From: JACDAN01 sp963802375 | GTDB lineage: Bacteria; Actinomycetota; Thermoleophilia; Gaiellales; Gaiellaceae | Direction: 5' to 3' | DNA: 64,000 nt | Assembly (NCBI GenBank): GCA_963802375.1 | Contig: CAWDIJ010000009.1 | Span: forward strand, 142,837-206,836 | Notes under the pieces: generated by a model | Database searches by the model: none | What the model saw: only the letters and a program-made list of their open reading frames with translations | Told to the model about the DNA's origin: nothing | Program-made: the position numbers and the translations under genes | In this document: piece after piece, positions 47,561 to 55,819 of the stretch | Layout: each line of letters begins with the position of its first letter | Numbering within the stretch: the first letter of the stretch is position 1

Positions 47561-48694
47561 ATGGACAACCGACGAGTTCTCATAGTCCTGCCGAACCTCA
47601 ATCCCGGCGGCGCCGAGCGCCTGAACCTGGACCTCGTCGAGCCGCTGCGGAGCCATGGCATCGACGCGGACCTCTTCTGCCTGGTCGATACGGGGATCCT
47701 GCGCGCGGAAGCGGAGGAGCGGCAGTTTCGGTTGTTTCGCGGCGGCCCCGACGTCCCCAGCATCCCGGGGACGCTCCGTGGCTACCTGGTCGGGACGGTC
47801 CGGCTCGCCCGCGTCGGCCGGCGCTACGACGTCCTGGTCGCCGGGCTCGAGGCGATCACGCCGTTCGCGGTGCTGGTGGCTGCGGCGGTCTGCAGGCGAC
47901 CGGCCGTCTCGCAGCTCCACTGCATGCCGCGTGCGCTCTACGAGCAGCTCGGCGCGAAGGGCCGCGCCTTCTCGGTCCTCACGCGCCTCTTCTACCGCCG
48001 CTTCAAGTGGAACACCGCCGTCACTGATGCGGCGGGGGAGGAGCTCGCGAGCCTCGGAGTCCCGCGCTCGACGATTCGAACCGTGCCGAACGGCATCGAC
48101 TTCGCCCGGATCGAGGAGCTGGCCGCCGAGGACCTACCGGGCCCCGGCGATGACCTCCCAATCGTCGTCGCGGCCGGCCGGCTGGCGCCGGAGAAGGGCT
48201 ACGAGGTTCTCATCGAGGCGCACGGGCTTGCCCGGAGTCGGGTCCCCCACCGGCTGATGATCTTCGGGCAGGGGCCGGAGCGGGAGAGGCTCGAGGCGCT
48301 CATCCGCGAGCTCGGCCTCGAGGACACCGCCTCGCTCGCGGGCTACATCCCGAACCACTACCCGTGGATCCGCCGCGCCTCCCTCCTCTGCCTTTCCTCG
48401 TACCACGAGGGGATGCCGCTCGTGCTGATCGAGGCCCTCTCGCTGGGGACTCCCGTCGTTGCGACCCGCTGCTCGGAGGGGGTCGCCGGCCTTCTGCGAG
48501 AGGGCGAGCTCGGGGCGCTCGTCGAGCCGGGCTCGCCGCCTGCGCTCGCCGAGGCGATCGTCAGCCACCTCCAGCAGCCCGAGGAGATGGCCGCGCGCGC
48601 CGCGCGCGCTGGGGCGAGCGCACGGGAGGCGTGGTCGATCGAGACATGTGCTGCGCGGCACGCCGAGGTCATCGAGTCCGCGCTGCAGGGCTAG
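47561..48694 (+). CDS. Glycosyltransferase family 4-like protein
   Basis: GT-B retaining glycosyltransferase: N-terminal acceptor domain starting VLIVLPNLNPGGAERLNLDL, C-terminal nucleotide-sugar domain with VAAGRLAPEKGYEVLIEA and the EGMPLVLIEAL Glu motif that contacts the donor. 377 residues. No neighbouring polysaccharide genes, so the acceptor (lipid, exopolysaccharide or small molecule) is unknown. Confidence 0.9.
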   Translation: MDNRRVLIVLPNLNPGGAERLNLDLVEPLRSHGIDADLFCLVDTGILRAEAEERQFRLFRGGPDVPSIPGTLRGYLVGTVRLARVGRRYDVLVAGLEAITPFAVLVAAAVCRRPAVSQLHCMPRALYEQLGAKGRAFSVLTRLFYRRFKWNTAVTDAAGEELASLGVPRSTIRTVPNGIDFARIEELAAEDLPGPGDDLPIVVAAGRLAPEKGYEVLIEAHGLARSRVPHRLMIFGQGPERERLEALIRELGLEDTASLAGYIPNHYPWIRRASLLCLSSYHEGMPLVLIEALSLGTPVVATRCSEGVAGLLREGELGALVEPGSPPALAEAIVSHLQQPEEMAARAARAGASAREAWSIETCAARHAEVIESALQG

Positions 48695-48703
48695 AGTCGC
48701 GCC

Positions 48704-49789
48704 GTGGCCGCGAGCCCTGAGACCGAGCGGCGCGACGCGCTCGTCGAGCGGCTCTTCGAGGCCGTCCTCGGGTTCAACGACCTCCATGCCGTCTACCTCG
48801 GCGACCGGCTCGGGCTCTACGCCGCGCTCGCCGACGGCGCGTCCACTCCTCCCGAGGTCGCGGCGGCCGCGGGCTGCGACGAGCGCTACGTCCGCGAGTG
48901 GCTGGAGCATCAGGCGGTGGGAGGGATCCTCGAGGTCGAGGACGCCTCGGCCGCCCCGGGCGAGCGCCGGTACGGGATTCCGGCCGGACACGACGAGGTC
49001 CTGCTCGACCGCGAAAGCGTCAACTACATGTCCGCCTTCGCCCGGATGATGGTCGGGATGGTGGAGCCGCTACCGCAGGTGCTCGAGGCGTTCCGGACCG
49101 GCGAGGGCGTCCCGTACGCCGACTTCCCGCCGGATTTCGTCGAGGGTCAGGGGGACATGAACCGGACGCAGTTCGTCAACCTGCTCGCGAGCGAGTGGCT
49201 CCCGGCGATGCCCGACGTGGACGAGCAGCTCCGCTCGGGATCGGCCCGGGTCGCGGACGTCGCGTGCGGGACCGGCTGGTCGAGTGTGGCGATTGCGAAG
49301 GGGTATCCAGGCGTCCGGGTCGACGGGTTCGACCTCGATCCGGCGTCGATCGAGCTCGCACGGGAGGTGGCGGAAGCGGAAGGCATGTCCGACCGCGTCG
49401 ACTTCCAGGTCCGGGACGCCGCCGACCCGGAGCTCGCCGACCGCTACGACCTCGTGACGGTGTTCGAGGCCGTGCACGACATGGCGAAGCCGGTCGAGGC
49501 GCTGCGTGCGATTCGCGGGCTCCTCGCCGAGGACGGCGTCGCGCTGGTCGCGGACGAGAGGGTCGCCGACGAGTTCACGGCGCCGGGCGACGACGTCGAG
49601 CGCGTGATGTACGGCTGGTCGATCCTGCACTGCCTTCCGGTCGGCCGCGTGGAGCAGCCGTCAGCCGAGACCGGGACGGCGATGCGCGAGTCGACCTTCC
49701 GCCGTTACGCCGAGGAAGCCGGGTTCGGGAAGGTCGAGGTCGTGCCGATCGAGCACGACTTCTGGCGCTTCTACCGGCTCGAGCCGTAG
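48704..49789 (+). CDS. Class I SAM-dependent methyltransferase with N-terminal winged helix
   Basis: A 361-residue methyltransferase resembling the mycobacterial Rv2258c group: an N-terminal dimerisation/winged-helix region (VLGFNDLHAVYLGDRLGLYA, then a TPPEVAAAAG HTH) and a Rossmann domain with VADVACGTGWSSVAIA (SAM loop) and GFDLDPASI. Substrate unknown. GTG at 48704, nine bases after the glycosyltransferase stop, so probably co-transcribed. Confidence 0.87.
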   Translation: MAASPETERRDALVERLFEAVLGFNDLHAVYLGDRLGLYAALADGASTPPEVAAAAGCDERYVREWLEHQAVGGILEVEDASAAPGERRYGIPAGHDEVLLDRESVNYMSAFARMMVGMVEPLPQVLEAFRTGEGVPYADFPPDFVEGQGDMNRTQFVNLLASEWLPAMPDVDEQLRSGSARVADVACGTGWSSVAIAKGYPGVRVDGFDLDPASIELAREVAEAEGMSDRVDFQVRDAADPELADRYDLVTVFEAVHDMAKPVEALRAIRGLLAEDGVALVADERVADEFTAPGDDVERVMYGWSILHCLPVGRVEQPSAETGTAMRESTFRRYAEEAGFGKVEVVPIEHDFWRFYRLEP

Positions 49790-49819
49790 GCGTCGCTTGC
49801 GATGCCGATTGAGGCTGTG

Positions 49820-49841
49820 CCGGCTCCGCCGGCGCAGCCGG
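49820..49841. terminator. Hairpin between convergent methyltransferase and scpB
   Basis: CCGGCT, a 10-base loop, AGCCGG in the 56-bp gap between convergent genes. Weak without a T-tract but placed as a terminator for both sides. Confidence 0.4.
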
Positions 49842-49845
49842 TGGC

Positions 49846-50439
49846 TTACGCGGGGCGCTTCTCGGCGAGCTCTTCGAGCCGGCCGCGGATCTCGTCCGTG
49901 TCGCCGAGGTCGTCCAGGCGCGGCAGCACCGAGAGGCTCTCGAGCCCGAACACGCGCTCGAAGAGCGGCGTCGTGCGGTAGCGGACGGCTCCGCCCTCCT
50001 CGCGGCCCGCCTCGGCGATCAGGCCGCGTTCGACGAGCCCCGCCACCACTGAGTCGACGGCTACACCGCGTAGCCGCGCGATCTCCGGGCGGGAGCACGG
50101 CCCGAGGTAGGCGACGACGGCAAGCGTCTCCGTCGCCGCCTGCGAGAGGCCGCGCTCGACGGGCCGCTCGAACATCCGCCCGCATGCCTCGGCCGCTTCG
50201 CGGGAGGCGCGGAACGCCCAGCCGCCGGCGACCTGCTCGAGGACGATCCCGCTGCGGCCCTCCTGGAAGCGCTCCCCCAGCAGCCCGAGCGCCATCTCCA
50301 CGCGTTCGGCGTCCTCGGCGGCCGCTTCAGCGAGCTCGGCCACCGACAAGGGCTGCGAGGCGACGACCAACAGGGCCTCCAGCGTGCGCGCGAGGCGGTC
50401 GAGCGGGTTGGCTGCGACTAGGCGGAGCGGGCGGTCCAT
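49846..50439 (-). CDS. scpB: Segregation and condensation protein B
   Basis: Winged-helix dimer that binds ScpA and SMC in chromosome condensation. LEALLVVASQPLSVAELAEA at the N-terminus, SQAATETLAVVAYLGPCSRPEI and VDSVVAGLVERGLIAEAGR form the two WH domains. 197 residues from ATG 50439, which overlaps the scpA end by 22 bases. The much longer upstream frame is a shadow of scpA and lgt. Confidence 0.93.
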   Translation of the reverse strand: MDRPLRLVAANPLDRLARTLEALLVVASQPLSVAELAEAAAEDAERVEMALGLLGERFQEGRSGIVLEQVAGGWAFRASREAAEACGRMFERPVERGLSQAATETLAVVAYLGPCSRPEIARLRGVAVDSVVAGLVERGLIAEAGREEGGAVRYRTTPLFERVFGLESLSVLPRLDDLGDTDEIRGRLEELAEKRPA

Positions 50440-51185
50440 GAGGTGGTCCTTTCCGTTTTCGTGTCGGCGTTCCTCTGTACGCGAATCGGCGCGAAGGGCG
50501 CCGCCTGGGAGAGCTCGATCTCCCCGGCCTTGCGGAGCTCGAGCAGCGCCAGGAAGGCCACGGCCTGCTCGACGCGCGTCAATTGGTGCACTTCCGTGTC
50601 GAAGTCGAAGCGGCTCCGGCGCGAGAGCAGCGCTCTGAACCGGCCGAGGAACTGCTCCACGGGCGGGAACCGGAGCTCGAGATGCCTGAGCGAGACGTCC
50701 GGCGGTTCCGCGGTCAGCGCCCGCAGCACAGCCGCCAGCTGGGCCGGGTCCTGCGGCGCCAGGCGGCGCTCGACCCTCGGCGCGAGCGGCGCAGGCCCGA
50801 GCCGGAAGTACCGGTCGCTCTCCTCGTCGAGCCGGTCGACGAGCCACGCGGCCGCCTCCTTGATCCGGCGGTACTCCGCGAGGCGCCGGGCGAGCTCTGC
50901 CGCGGCCTCGGCCGGATCCAGATCCTCCAGGTCGGTCTCCTCGCCGGTCAGCAGCGCGCGGGCCTTCAGCTCCAGCAGCGCCGCGACGAGGACGAGGAAC
51001 TCGCCGCAGGCGTCGAGGTCGAGCTCCTCCCGCTCGGCGAGCCGCTCGAGGAAGGCGAGCACGATCCCCGCGACGTCCACCTCGCCCAGGTCCAGCTCGT
51101 CCCGCAGGACCAGGGCGAGCAGCAGGTCGAAGGGACCCTCGAACGCCTCGAGGTCGAGCTCGAGCTCGCGAACCGGCATCGCCAT
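50418..51185 (-). CDS. scpA: Segregation and condensation protein A
   Basis: Kleisin-like bridge of the SMC-ScpAB complex. N-terminal FEGPFDLLLALVLRDELDLG (SMC-neck-binding helix) and a C-terminal winged helix (VAFLALLELRKAGEIELSQ). 255 residues. Order lgt-scpA-scpB on the minus strand. Confidence 0.94.
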   Translation of the reverse strand: MAMPVRELELDLEAFEGPFDLLLALVLRDELDLGEVDVAGIVLAFLERLAEREELDLDACGEFLVLVAALLELKARALLTGEETDLEDLDPAEAAAELARRLAEYRRIKEAAAWLVDRLDEESDRYFRLGPAPLAPRVERRLAPQDPAQLAAVLRALTAEPPDVSLRHLELRFPPVEQFLGRFRALLSRRSRFDFDTEVHQLTRVEQAVAFLALLELRKAGEIELSQAAPFAPIRVQRNADTKTERTTSWTARSA

Positions 51186-51197
51186 CAGCGCCGGACG

Positions 51198-52082
51198 CTA
51201 GCGGGGAGGTCGGACGCGGGCCTTCGGGATCGCCATTGCCGGCGCGTCCTTCGGCGCCTCGCGTGCCTTCTGGCGCCTCGGACCGCGCCGCCCGCGGAGC
51301 AGCTGCCAGTAGACGAAGAACGCGGTCGACAGGATGAAGACCACGAGGGAGACCCACGCGTTCAGGCGCCAGGGCCCGAGCTCGTGCGACGGGTCGATCC
51401 GCAGCATCTCCTCCCAGAAGCGGCCGAACGTGTAGAGCGACACGTAGAGCGCGAACAGCGCCGGCGGCCGGAAGCGGATGAAGCGGTCGAGGACGAGCAG
51501 CAGGATCGCCGCCGCCGTCACGTAGAGGAACTCGTAGAGGAAGGTCGGGTGGAAGGTCTCCGACGTCGCGTACTCGAACGGGCGATTTTCCGGGTCGATC
51601 TCGAGGCCCCACGGCCGGTCGGTCGGCTCGCCGAAGAGCTCCTGGTTCCACCAGTTGCCGAAGCGGCCGACGCCGTGCGCGAGCATCAGGCCGGGCGCGG
51701 CGGCGTCCATGAGCACCCACGGGCTCTTCCCGGCGCGCTTGCAGATATAGGCACCGACGATCGTTCCGAGCAGGATCCCGCCCCAGACGCCGAGGCCGCC
51801 CTTCCACACCATGAAGACGCCCTGCCACTTCGGGTCGGGCACCTCCGACCAGCTCGTGATCACGTGGTAGGCGCGCGCACCGACGATCCCGGCGGCGACG
51901 CCCCAGACGGCGATGCGGAGGAGGAGATCCCAGTCGCCGCCCTCGGGCCGCCTGGTCCAGCGCAGTCCGGTGACGACGATGCAGACCGCGATCGCCAGCA
52001 GCAGCATCAGGCCGTACATGTGGATGTCGAGCGGGCCGAGCTCGAAGAAGCCGCTCGACGGCGAGGGAATCGACGCGCTCAC
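51198..52082 (-). CDS. lgt: Prolipoprotein diacylglyceryl transferase
   Basis: Membrane enzyme attaching diacylglycerol from phosphatidylglycerol to lipobox cysteines. The Lgt signature GVGRFGNWWNQELFG, an N-terminal SGFFELGPLDIHMYG and about seven hydrophobic segments are present. GTG at 52082 gives 294 residues; the frame runs upstream into repeat DNA. It would process the FbpA and DUF3352 lipoproteins seen in this window. Confidence 0.94.
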   Translation of the reverse strand: MSASIPSPSSGFFELGPLDIHMYGLMLLLAIAVCIVVTGLRWTRRPEGGDWDLLLRIAVWGVAAGIVGARAYHVITSWSEVPDPKWQGVFMVWKGGLGVWGGILLGTIVGAYICKRAGKSPWVLMDAAAPGLMLAHGVGRFGNWWNQELFGEPTDRPWGLEIDPENRPFEYATSETFHPTFLYEFLYVTAAAILLLVLDRFIRFRPPALFALYVSLYTFGRFWEEMLRIDPSHELGPWRLNAWVSLVVFILSTAFFVYWQLLRGRRGPRRQKAREAPKDAPAMAIPKARVRPPR

Positions 52083-52113
52083 GGGCGGCATTCTGCCCGT
52101 CCGCGCCGGACGG

Positions 52114-52132
52114 GTCCCGGTGCCAGGCACCA
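52114..52132. repeat. Dispersed palindrome GTCCCGGTGCCAGGCACCA, copy 1
   Basis: Contains the perfect palindrome GGTGCC-A-GGCACC and is followed by a GTGGCnCnGAnGGnCnGG segment shared with copy 2 about 93 bp away. Located upstream of lgt in the non-coding stretch 52083-52248. Confidence 0.55.
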
Positions 52133-52206
52133 AGCCGTGGCCCGAAGGGCCTGGCGGCCGGGATGGCTACGCCGGATCGGGTAGCAGTTACTGCCCCGCG
52201 CGACAC

Positions 52207-52225
52207 GTCCCGGTGCCAGGCACCA
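52207..52225. repeat. Dispersed palindrome GTCCCGGTGCCAGGCACCA, copy 2
   Basis: Identical 19 bases to 52114-52132 with a related downstream segment. The two copies in direct orientation flank about 75 bp of unique DNA. Nothing else is recognisable in the gap. Confidence 0.55.
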
Positions 52226-52248
52226 GGACGTGGCTCCGAGGGCCAGGT

Positions 52249-52452
52249 CTAAAGAAGGATCTTGATTGCGAGCTCGGGGGGACAGCCCTGGTCGAGCAGC
52301 TCGACGGCACGGTGAAGATCGATGTCGTGGCGTGCCGCAAGCCGCCCGGCAGCGCGCGTCCCGTACCCGGCCCGCTCCAGTTCCTCGGCGCGCCAGCGCT
52401 CGATCTTCACGAGCTCTGTGTCCTCGAGGACGTGGACTTCGGTCTGGGCCAT
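52249..52452 (-). CDS. Small helical protein of unknown function
   Basis: A 67-residue protein from ATG 52452: TEVHVLEDTELVKIERWRAE, then a two-helix region with RLAARHDIDLHRAVELLDQG and CPPELAIKILL. Recurrent in actinobacteria by impression, but no function known. An in-frame extension to 52542 exists but is less protein-like. Confidence 0.65.
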   Translation of the reverse strand: MAQTEVHVLEDTELVKIERWRAEELERAGYGTRAAGRLAARHDIDLHRAVELLDQGCPPELAIKILL

Positions 52453-52548
52453 TCCGCGGTGCCTCCGGTCGTTGCTTACCAACCCATCGTCGGCGGTCCG
52501 GGCGCCCGCGTTCTCCCCCCTTTGGGGAGTTGTAGTCCACACCTGAGA

Positions 52549-52570
52549 CGGGCGGCCCGAAGGCCGCCCG
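52549..52570 (-). terminator. Terminator hairpin after the YtkA/FixH-like gene
   Basis: CGGGCGGCC-CGAA-GGCCGCCCG, a 9-bp perfect stem with a stable tetraloop, starting 13 bases beyond the stop codon at 52584. Confidence 0.65.
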
Positions 52571-52583
52571 CCGTGGAAGAGCG

Positions 52584-53090
52584 TCAGCTCGCCGGCGCCG
52601 GTGCGCGGACCCGCACGCGCCGTGAGAGCCAGTACAGGAGCACGATCGCCCCGAGAACCAGGCCGCCGAACCCGATGATCGCGATGAACGGCAGGCTGGT
52701 TCCGCCGCCGGCGCCGATGTCGACGGCGCCGAACGTGTGCGTCTTTGCTCCGCCGTACTGGGAGAACCCGTCGTAGACCTCGTAGGTCCAGCTGCCTTCG
52801 CTGGGGAAGACGACCTTCGCGGTGTAGACGCCGGCCTCATCCGTCGGCTTGGCGGCGAACGTCTTGGCCTCGCCGGTCGTCTTGTTCCGGATCGTCACGG
52901 TCGGGCTGATTCCCGACAGCGGCGTCTCGCCGTGCTGGAGGACCGTCACGTTGGCGTTCCACGTGTCCCCCGCCCCGACACCGCCGTCGGGCGGCGAGAG
53001 GCCCGCCGTCGCCCAGCCTCCGGCCAGCGCGCTCGACGGCACCGCCAGAGCGATAAGCGCGAGCGGGATGAGCAATCTCTTCATGCGCAT
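52584..53090 (-). CDS. Secreted, membrane-anchored YtkA/FixH-like beta-sandwich protein
   Basis: A Sec signal peptide (KRLLIPLALIALAVPSSALA), an extracellular Ig-like domain with GDTWNANVTVLQHGETPLSG and GVYTAKVVFPSEGSWTYEVY, and a C-terminal transmembrane helix (~138-160) with a basic tail. 168 residues. The fold pattern resembles FixH/YtkA-type domains; function unknown. Its own terminator suggests a separate transcript. Confidence 0.75.
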   Translation of the reverse strand: MRMKRLLIPLALIALAVPSSALAGGWATAGLSPPDGGVGAGDTWNANVTVLQHGETPLSGISPTVTIRNKTTGEAKTFAAKPTDEAGVYTAKVVFPSEGSWTYEVYDGFSQYGGAKTHTFGAVDIGAGGGTSLPFIAIIGFGGLVLGAIVLLYWLSRRVRVRAPAPAS

Positions 53091-53141
53091 TACCTCCTCG
53101 TAGCTGCCGGTCCTACACCGCTCGGCTCCACCGCGTTCCGC

Positions 53142-53869
53142 TCAGCGCAGCGAGCGCGCGATGCGCAGAGCCTCGTCCTTTGAGATCTCGGCCTCGATCC
53201 GCACCGTCACGCCGTCGATCTCGTACACGAGCGCGTTGCCGACGAGCCGGAAGGGCTCCTCGTGGTCCGTGCTCGGGTAGAAGATCGCGTGCTTCTCGCC
53301 GTAGAGCCAGACACCGGCGTAGCCGGGCTCGACGACGACCAGCTCCCGATCGGTGACGTTGAGGTTCACGATCTTCTCGATCGCCCCACGGGCGTCGGCC
53401 TGAGTGATCAGGAGCTTCGGCTCCTCCTCCGGACCCGTACAGGAAGGCGACCTGGCTCGACTGTTCGTTGTAGTAGACCTTCGGCGTAGTCATCGAGCCC
53501 CTCGACCGTCGGCACGCGGACCTGGAAACCCGCGCGCTCGCGCGCCTCTTCGATGCTCATCCGTTCGCCGAGCTCGAGGTCGGCGGTCGCTTGTTCCACA
53601 GGCGGCAGCTGCTCGACGTACCGGATCGTCACGTTGCCGATCCCGAGCCAGTCGCGGATCGTGCTCCGCGCCTGCGGCACCGCGAGGACGGCCCCGACCG
53701 CGACAGCCAGGATCGCGAGGGCGACGACCAGCGCACGGCGGGAGAACACCGACGGCCGCCGCCCCTCCGCGAGCCGGCTCCGCACCCGGCCGGTCAGGTC
53801 GGGCGTGTCCGGGAAGTCCAGGTCCCGGCCGACGGCGAGCAGTGCCCGTTCGAGCTCACTCATCGCCAA
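53142..53869 (-). CDS. Membrane-anchored DUF4367-like partner of the sigma factor, frameshifted twice
   Basis: Encodes an anti-sigma-like protein: a short cytoplasmic N-terminus (SELERALLAVGRDLDFPD), one transmembrane helix (ALVVALAILAVAVGAVLAVP, ~46-65) and an extracytoplasmic domain. The frame changes near 53489 (after VEGLDD) and again near 53430 (after VAFLYGS), each explained by one extra base, then runs VNLNVTDRELVVVEPGYAGV to the stop at 53142. It overlaps the sigma gene start-to-stop by 14 bases. Either assembly errors or a pseudogene. Confidence 0.7.
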
Positions 53870-54410
53870 GTTCCTCCCTGAGACGGTCGAGCCCTCGCGA
53901 GAGCCGCGACTTGACGGTTCCCTTCCGGAGCCCGAGCGCCTGGGCCGTCTCCTCCTCGGACAGCTCGAGGAAGTACCGGCAGGCCACGACGTCGCGCTGC
54001 TCCTCCGGCAGCGCGTTCACCGCCGCGAGGAGCGTCTCCTGCTGCTCGCCGGCCAGGAGAGTGGCCTCGGGGGACGGGGCCGCGCCCCCCGAGAGCGGGT
54101 CCGCCGCGGCGCGCAGCGCAAGGTGCGTGCGCCGGCCGGACGAGCGGCGTCTGTTCCGGGCCTCGTTGGCGACGATCCGCAGGAGCCACGGGCGAAGCTC
54201 CGCGCCGGGCCGGAAGCGGCCGAGCGCGTAGTAGGCCTTCACGAACGCGTCCTGCGCGGCGTCCTCGGCGTCGGCCGCGCTGCCGGTGAGCAGGTAGGCG
54301 GTGCGGAAGGCGATGCCCTGGTATGCGTGCACGAGGTCTCCGTAGGCGTCCTGGTCGCCGCGCTTTGCCCGTTCGACGAGCTCCGCTTCTGTCAGTGGTC
54401 GGCCCACCAC
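53856..54410 (-). CDS. ECF-type RNA polymerase sigma factor
   Basis: Sigma-70 family, 184 residues: region 2 (YQGIAFRTAYLLTGSAADAEDAAQDAFVK includes the -10 recognition helix) and region 4 (ALPEEQRDVVACRYFLELSEEETAQALGLRKGTVKSRLSR) as helix-turn-helix. Overlap with the membrane DUF4367-like gene downstream suggests a sigma/anti-sigma pair controlling an unknown stress response. Confidence 0.9.
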   Translation of the reverse strand: MVGRPLTEAELVERAKRGDQDAYGDLVHAYQGIAFRTAYLLTGSAADAEDAAQDAFVKAYYALGRFRPGAELRPWLLRIVANEARNRRRSSGRRTHLALRAAADPLSGGAAPSPEATLLAGEQQETLLAAVNALPEEQRDVVACRYFLELSEEETAQALGLRKGTVKSRLSRGLDRLREELGDE

Positions 54411-54444
54411 CGCCCCTTCTACACCGGCGGAGGGCGGCCGGTTC

Positions 54445-54822
54445 CTAGGGGATGCGCTGGCCGAAGGCGAGGATGTAGCCGTTCGGATCCTGGACGCGGA
54501 TCTCGAGCATCCCCCACGGCCGCTCGATCGGCTCGTGCAGGAGGTCTGCCCCGCGCCGCTCGAGCTCCTCGTGCAGGTCGGCGACGTCGTCCACCCAGAG
54601 GTAGATGTCGAAGAGGTCGGGCTGGACGAGCTCGTGGTTCGGTCTCGGCTGCTCGCCCTGGTTGAAGTGGATGTGGCAGTCGTCCCGCTGCGCGTAGCCG
54701 TACTGCGCCGGGTTGGGCTCCCACTCCCGGGTCTCGAAGCCCAGCTTGTCGCGGTAGTGCTCGAGCGTCTCGAGAACCTCCGGGACGATCAGCACCGGCG
54801 CAAGGCCTCGAATGGTCGCCAT
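54445..54822 (-). CDS. VOC-superfamily protein
   Basis: A 125-residue single VOC module: PVLIVPEVLETLEHYRDKLG, HIHFNQGEQ and DPNGYILAFGQ. The second VOC protein in the window, not closely similar to 46277-46648. ATG at 54822. Substrate unknown. Confidence 0.85.
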   Translation of the reverse strand: MATIRGLAPVLIVPEVLETLEHYRDKLGFETREWEPNPAQYGYAQRDDCHIHFNQGEQPRPNHELVQPDLFDIYLWVDDVADLHEELERRGADLLHEPIERPWGMLEIRVQDPNGYILAFGQRIP

Positions 54823-54832
54823 GTGGCCGATC

Positions 54833-55412
54833 CTATTGAGGTCGGGCAGAGCCGGAGACGGCTGGAGCGAAGACCTCCGGAAAGCGCTCCCGCGGCGCCG
54901 TGATGCAGCGGTCGCGCGAGCTGGGCCCCCAGCGGGCACGGTCGTAGTCCGGCGCGAAGGGGCGCTCGAGCTCGTCCAGCTCGTCAACCGCCGTCCGGAG
55001 GCGGGAGCGCCAGCCGCTGTCGCGCGGCTCTGGTGCGGCGAGCAGCCCGCTGACCGCCTTGACGAGAGCTTCCTTTCGCACGATGTTCGCCGGCCGTCTG
55101 CTCCTTGAGACAGACGCCGTACGCGCCGGACAGATAGCCGTCCCACTCCTCGTCGACATCGTCGCGACTGCCGCCGGCGGCGAGGAACTCTCGCTCGAAG
55201 GCGTCGCGGCCGGCGTCCGCGATCACGAAGTAGTCGGCGGGAACCATCTCGGTGCCGTCGGGCAGCACGTACGACGGCCGCGGCAGCTCCCCGGCCGCCG
55301 CACGCGAGCGAATCTCGTCCGGCGTTTCGGCGCGGCCGGCACAAGCTTCCTCGAGGGAGACGTAGTTCCGCTTGACGTACGCGACGTCCTCGGCCGTCAT
55401 CCGGGTGTCCAT
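54833..55412 (-). CDS. DUF6058-like protein, frameshifted
   Basis: The N-terminal part, AEDVAYVKRNYVSLEEACAG through DEEWDGYLSGAYGVCLKE, reads from ATG 55412. The C-terminal part (PANIVRKEALVKAVSGLL through RDRCITAPRERFPEVFA) reads in another frame to 54833. A single extra base near 55098 (ACGGCCGG) joins them. The complete product would be about 192 residues, resembling DUF6058 proteins of unknown function; family assignment is from memory of the YV-NF/Y-V-LEE pattern. Confidence 0.6.
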
Positions 55413-55422
55413 CGAAGGAACG

Positions 55423-55806
55423 CTAGACCACGACGGAGCGCCCACGATTCCTGCTGTCGAGCAGCAGGTACAGCGCCCAGTTCACGAGCCAAACGACGAT
55501 CGTCGCGCCGACGTACGTCCAGAAGCCGTCGATCGAGAAGTCGGGCGCGATCCACTCGGCGAGCGCGAGCATCGCGATGTTGAGCACGAAGTAGAAGAGC
55601 CCGAGGGTGAACAGGATGATCGGGAAGGTCAGGATCGTGAGCACCGGCTTCAGGATGGCGTTCGCCAAACCGAGGACCGCCGCGCCGAGCAGGATCGGGC
55701 CCCACCGGCCGATCTCCACGCTGTCCCAGATCGCGTCGATCACGAGCAGCGCGACGACGTTGACGCCCCAGCCGATGAGCGCGCGGATCAGGAGCGGCTG
55801 CAGCAT
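55423..55806 (-). CDS. Phage-holin-like four-helix membrane protein
   Basis: A 127-residue integral membrane protein with four hydrophobic segments. ANAILKPVLTILTFPI and LGLFYFVLNIAML are typical of the mycobacterial-type 4-TM holin family (PF04020), common in non-phage bacterial chromosomes. Function unclear; nothing else here is phage-like. Confidence 0.85.
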   Translation of the reverse strand: MLQPLLIRALIGWGVNVVALLVIDAIWDSVEIGRWGPILLGAAVLGLANAILKPVLTILTFPIILFTLGLFYFVLNIAMLALAEWIAPDFSIDGFWTYVGATIVVWLVNWALYLLLDSRNRGRSVVV

Positions 55807-55819
55807 GCGGGCGAGTATC

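Noticed and set aside
55423..55806. Prophage or lysis cassette suggested by a holin-like gene
   Set aside because: PF04020-type proteins are common chromosomal membrane proteins, and no other phage gene, integrase or att site is present.
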